A DNA stretch of 16,442 bases from Patescibacteria group bacterium UBA6257 (GTDB lineage Bacteria > Patescibacteriota > Minisyncoccia > UBA6257), in the NCBI GenBank assembly GCA_002440845.1, contig DJVL01000011.1, positions 46,776 to 63,217 on the forward strand. The letters are read 5' to 3'. The notes beneath the pieces are model-generated. The model did not search any database and was not told the DNA's origin. It saw only the letters and a list, made by a program, of their open reading frames with translations. Numbering within the stretch: position 1 is the stretch's first letter; the number at the start of each line of letters is the position of its first letter. The translations under genes were made by a program, and so were the position numbers. Shown here one piece after another: positions 15,901 to 16,442 of this stretch.

Positions 15901-16108
15901 CCACATAAAGTTCACAGCCAATTATCGGTTTTATGCCCATTTCTTTGGCTTTGGTATAAAACTCTATCGCTCCATGCATTACCCCATGGTCAGTTAAAGC
16001 TAAAGCATCGCAGCCAAATTTCTTTGCTTGGTTTAAAAGTTCTTCCGGCCGGACCAATCCATCTAACAAAGAATAGTGACTATGGACATGAAGGTGGCTA
16101 AAATACAT
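12923..16108 (-). CDS. dnaE: DNA polymerase III subunit alpha (DnaE type)
   Basis: This is the catalytic subunit of the replicative polymerase, 1061 aa. A PHP domain (1 to about 210) keeps its metal-binding residues: HLHVHS (5-10), D40-H41, E66, H87 and D206/H208. It may therefore have 3'-5' exonuclease activity, as in other DnaE proteins with an intact PHP site. Polymerase catalytic aspartates are D396 and D398 in PPDIDLD and D549 in MDILGL. The fingers region includes YRPGPMDLIPQF (629-640) and NKGHAASYA (741-749). A helix-hairpin-helix part (about 795-880) is followed by a beta-clamp binding motif QMVLF (904-908) and an OB-fold (about 975-1058). The C-terminal tau-binding region of E. coli DnaE is absent. 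No intein is seen. It has its own promoter and no Shine-Dalgarno. Confidence 0.97.
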   Translation of the reverse strand: MYFSHLHVHSHYSLLDGLVRPEELLNQAKKFGCDALALTDHGVMHGAIEFYTKAKEMGIKPIIGCELYVAPNSLYDKMPKIDTRFYHLTALVKNQTGYKNLLKLVSIGELEGFYYKPRVDKETIKKYKAGIIFLSGCTRGEIPQAVLANDLKKASALSEEYRKIFGSENFYLELQDHPELPDQEKINKALLQISQELNIPIVVTSDIHYLKLEDKKAQDVLLAIQTGTEIENEDRFSMTQADLHFKAPEEIIKNFSFCPQVFDNIKKIVDECNLELELGKVIIPYFKAPSGESSFDYLSKLAWEGFSKLNFDSNEAAKERMNYELEVIKKTGFADYFLIIQDFINFAREKGILTNTRGSAAGSFVAYVLGITNVDPLKYGLHFERFLNPERIQPPDIDLDVSDTRRQELINYITEKYGKDKVAQIITFGIMKSRLAVRDVARALGQPYSLGDQISKLIPSNLSLDESLEQISELRKLYKDNPDVKEIIDMAKKLEGTARHASTHAAGVVISRGPLTDYTPLQHSSRSEKEIITQYDMYALEKIGLLKMDILGLANLTIIKNTLRIIKKVYGEIINLESIEDYNDKKVYELLSRGETVGVFQVESSGMKRYLKELKPTDFEDIIAMLALYRPGPMDLIPQFIRRKHGQEKITYLHPRLKPILENTYNICVYQEQLMQIAHELAGFSMSEADVLRKAVGKKISSLLQSQKEKLIVGMIKNNIPKAVAEKIWNWVEPFARYGFNKGHAASYARITYQTAWLKAHYPNAFMAALLTSDFGDLDRIAIEIEECRRLKIKVLAPSANSSFVEFGIDRETGNIFFSLAAIKNVGEGVAALIQDEREENGKYKNLTDFLKRLPRQALNKKTLESLIKAGAMDCFGSRELMADNLEKILDWVSHLKNTKNDQQMVLFNDEDGDCDEVMERLNKDNQIPKEDKIRRANWEREYMGLYLTVHPLDDYKNLLGKIALTVSQLKSSQLGKRIKVCGFISQVQTVRTKIGKPMVFTKLADYHNSIEVVLYPAIMSQYLTAIQEDKVVMVEGKMDKRNGVYQIIGDKIEEIQPMEA

Positions 16109-16137
16109 AATAGATATAGATTAAGCTTGCTAAAAGC

Positions 16138-16166
16138 ATTCTACCATAAGGAAAAAAGTTCAACAA
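16138..16166 (-). promoter_or_regulatory. Promoter of dnaE (TTGTTG-N17-TAGAAT)
   Basis: TTGTTG (16161-16166) and TAGAAT (16138-16143) on the minus strand are separated by 17 bases and would give a leader of about 22 bases before the dnaE ATG. The rest of the dnaE/rnhB gap (16167-16327) is AT-rich and shows a few loose copies of a TTTCAAG-like motif but no clear gene or hairpin. Confidence 0.5.
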
Positions 16167-16327
16167 ATTCTTTGTCATTTCAAGACAACCTCTCAAAACT
16201 CTGAATATTAAATTCTTCAACTAATCTCAAGGTGTTTCTATTTATTTCAAGGCATTTCAAAATTCATAGCAATACGTAAAAATTCGTTGGAATTTATTGT
16301 TAATGCTTATAAATTATTCATTGAAAT

Positions 16328-16442
16328 ATGAATTTAAAAACAGAAAAATATTACTGGAAAAAAGGTTATCAAAATATCATTGGGCTTGACGAAGCCGGCC
16401 GCGGATGTGAAAAAATTGATGCTGAGATATTAACCAATAATG
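16328..16442 (+). CDS. rnhB: Start of a probable ribonuclease HII gene, cut by the window edge
   Basis: Thirty-eight codons are visible. The stretch IIGLDEAGRG (17-26) is the RNase HII signature that holds the first catalytic aspartate (D21) and glutamate (E22) and the GRG substrate-contact motif. RNase HII removes RNA from RNA-DNA hybrids, including single ribonucleotides. In known members GRG is followed closely by a Gly-Pro segment (PLAGPV-like); here it is followed by CEKIDAEILTNN, which does not fit. The gene may be interrupted, frameshifted or joined to foreign sequence at this point, or may be a divergent relative. It is divergent from dnaE. A weak promoter is possible (TTGGAA at 16287, TATAAA at 16308, 15-base spacing). 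Confidence 0.6.
   Translation, partial: MNLKTEKYYWKKGYQNIIGLDEAGRGCEKIDAEILTNN

Noticed and set aside
12923..16108. Intein or split in dnaE
   Set aside because: The reading frame is continuous, of ordinary length, and no splicing motifs interrupt the catalytic blocks.
16167..16327. CRISPR or regular repeat array in the dnaE/rnhB gap
   Set aside because: Only loose copies of a TTTCAAG-like 7-mer with irregular spacing are present.

Overview
The window looks like part of the genome of an ultra-small candidate phyla radiation bacterium (Patescibacteria, most likely Parcubacteria-like). This is inferred from the AT-rich sequence, two DUF5667-type proteins, secreted proteins that carry a coiled coil plus a YFGPLT-type peptidoglycan-binding domain, a free-standing four-helix-bundle (S23-like) protein, and A/T-rich leaders without Shine-Dalgarno sequences. 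TGA is used as an ordinary stop (for example at the end of the metallopeptidase gene), so this is not one of the lineages that recode UGA.

Layout: every convincing gene except the last is on the minus strand, so the window reads from right to left. At the far right a + strand gene, probably rnhB (RNase HII), starts and runs out of the window. It is divergent from dnaE (replicative DNA polymerase III alpha, 1061 aa). Behind dnaE lies a 464-base stretch without a secure gene. It holds a GC-rich island of nested perfect inverted repeats (about 12666-12890) and then an AT-rich leader in front of thrS with two predicted RNA hairpins. Next come thrS (threonyl-tRNA synthetase lacking the TGS domain), a secreted DUF5667 protein ending in a Kazal protease-inhibitor domain, leuS, and yvcK. 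The yvcK start overlaps the leuS stop by one base.

The left part is about the cell surface. A vegetative-type promoter drives an ECF sigma factor. It is followed, after a perfect 22-bp palindrome and an ECF-type promoter (TGTAAC-N16-CGTCTT), by a membrane-anchored DUF5667 protein that is a good candidate anti-sigma factor. Then come a large secreted wall-bound protein with a Thr-rich linker and beta-rich domains, a bidirectional terminator, and a secreted HExxH metallopeptidase that carries the same wall-binding module at its other end. The window ends with a small four-helix-bundle gene flanked by inverted AT-rich repeats.

The points most worth checking are the structured GC-rich island after dnaE, the apparently self-regulated sigma/DUF5667 pair, the thrS leader, the DUF5667-Kazal fusion, and the departure from the RNase HII consensus at the right edge.
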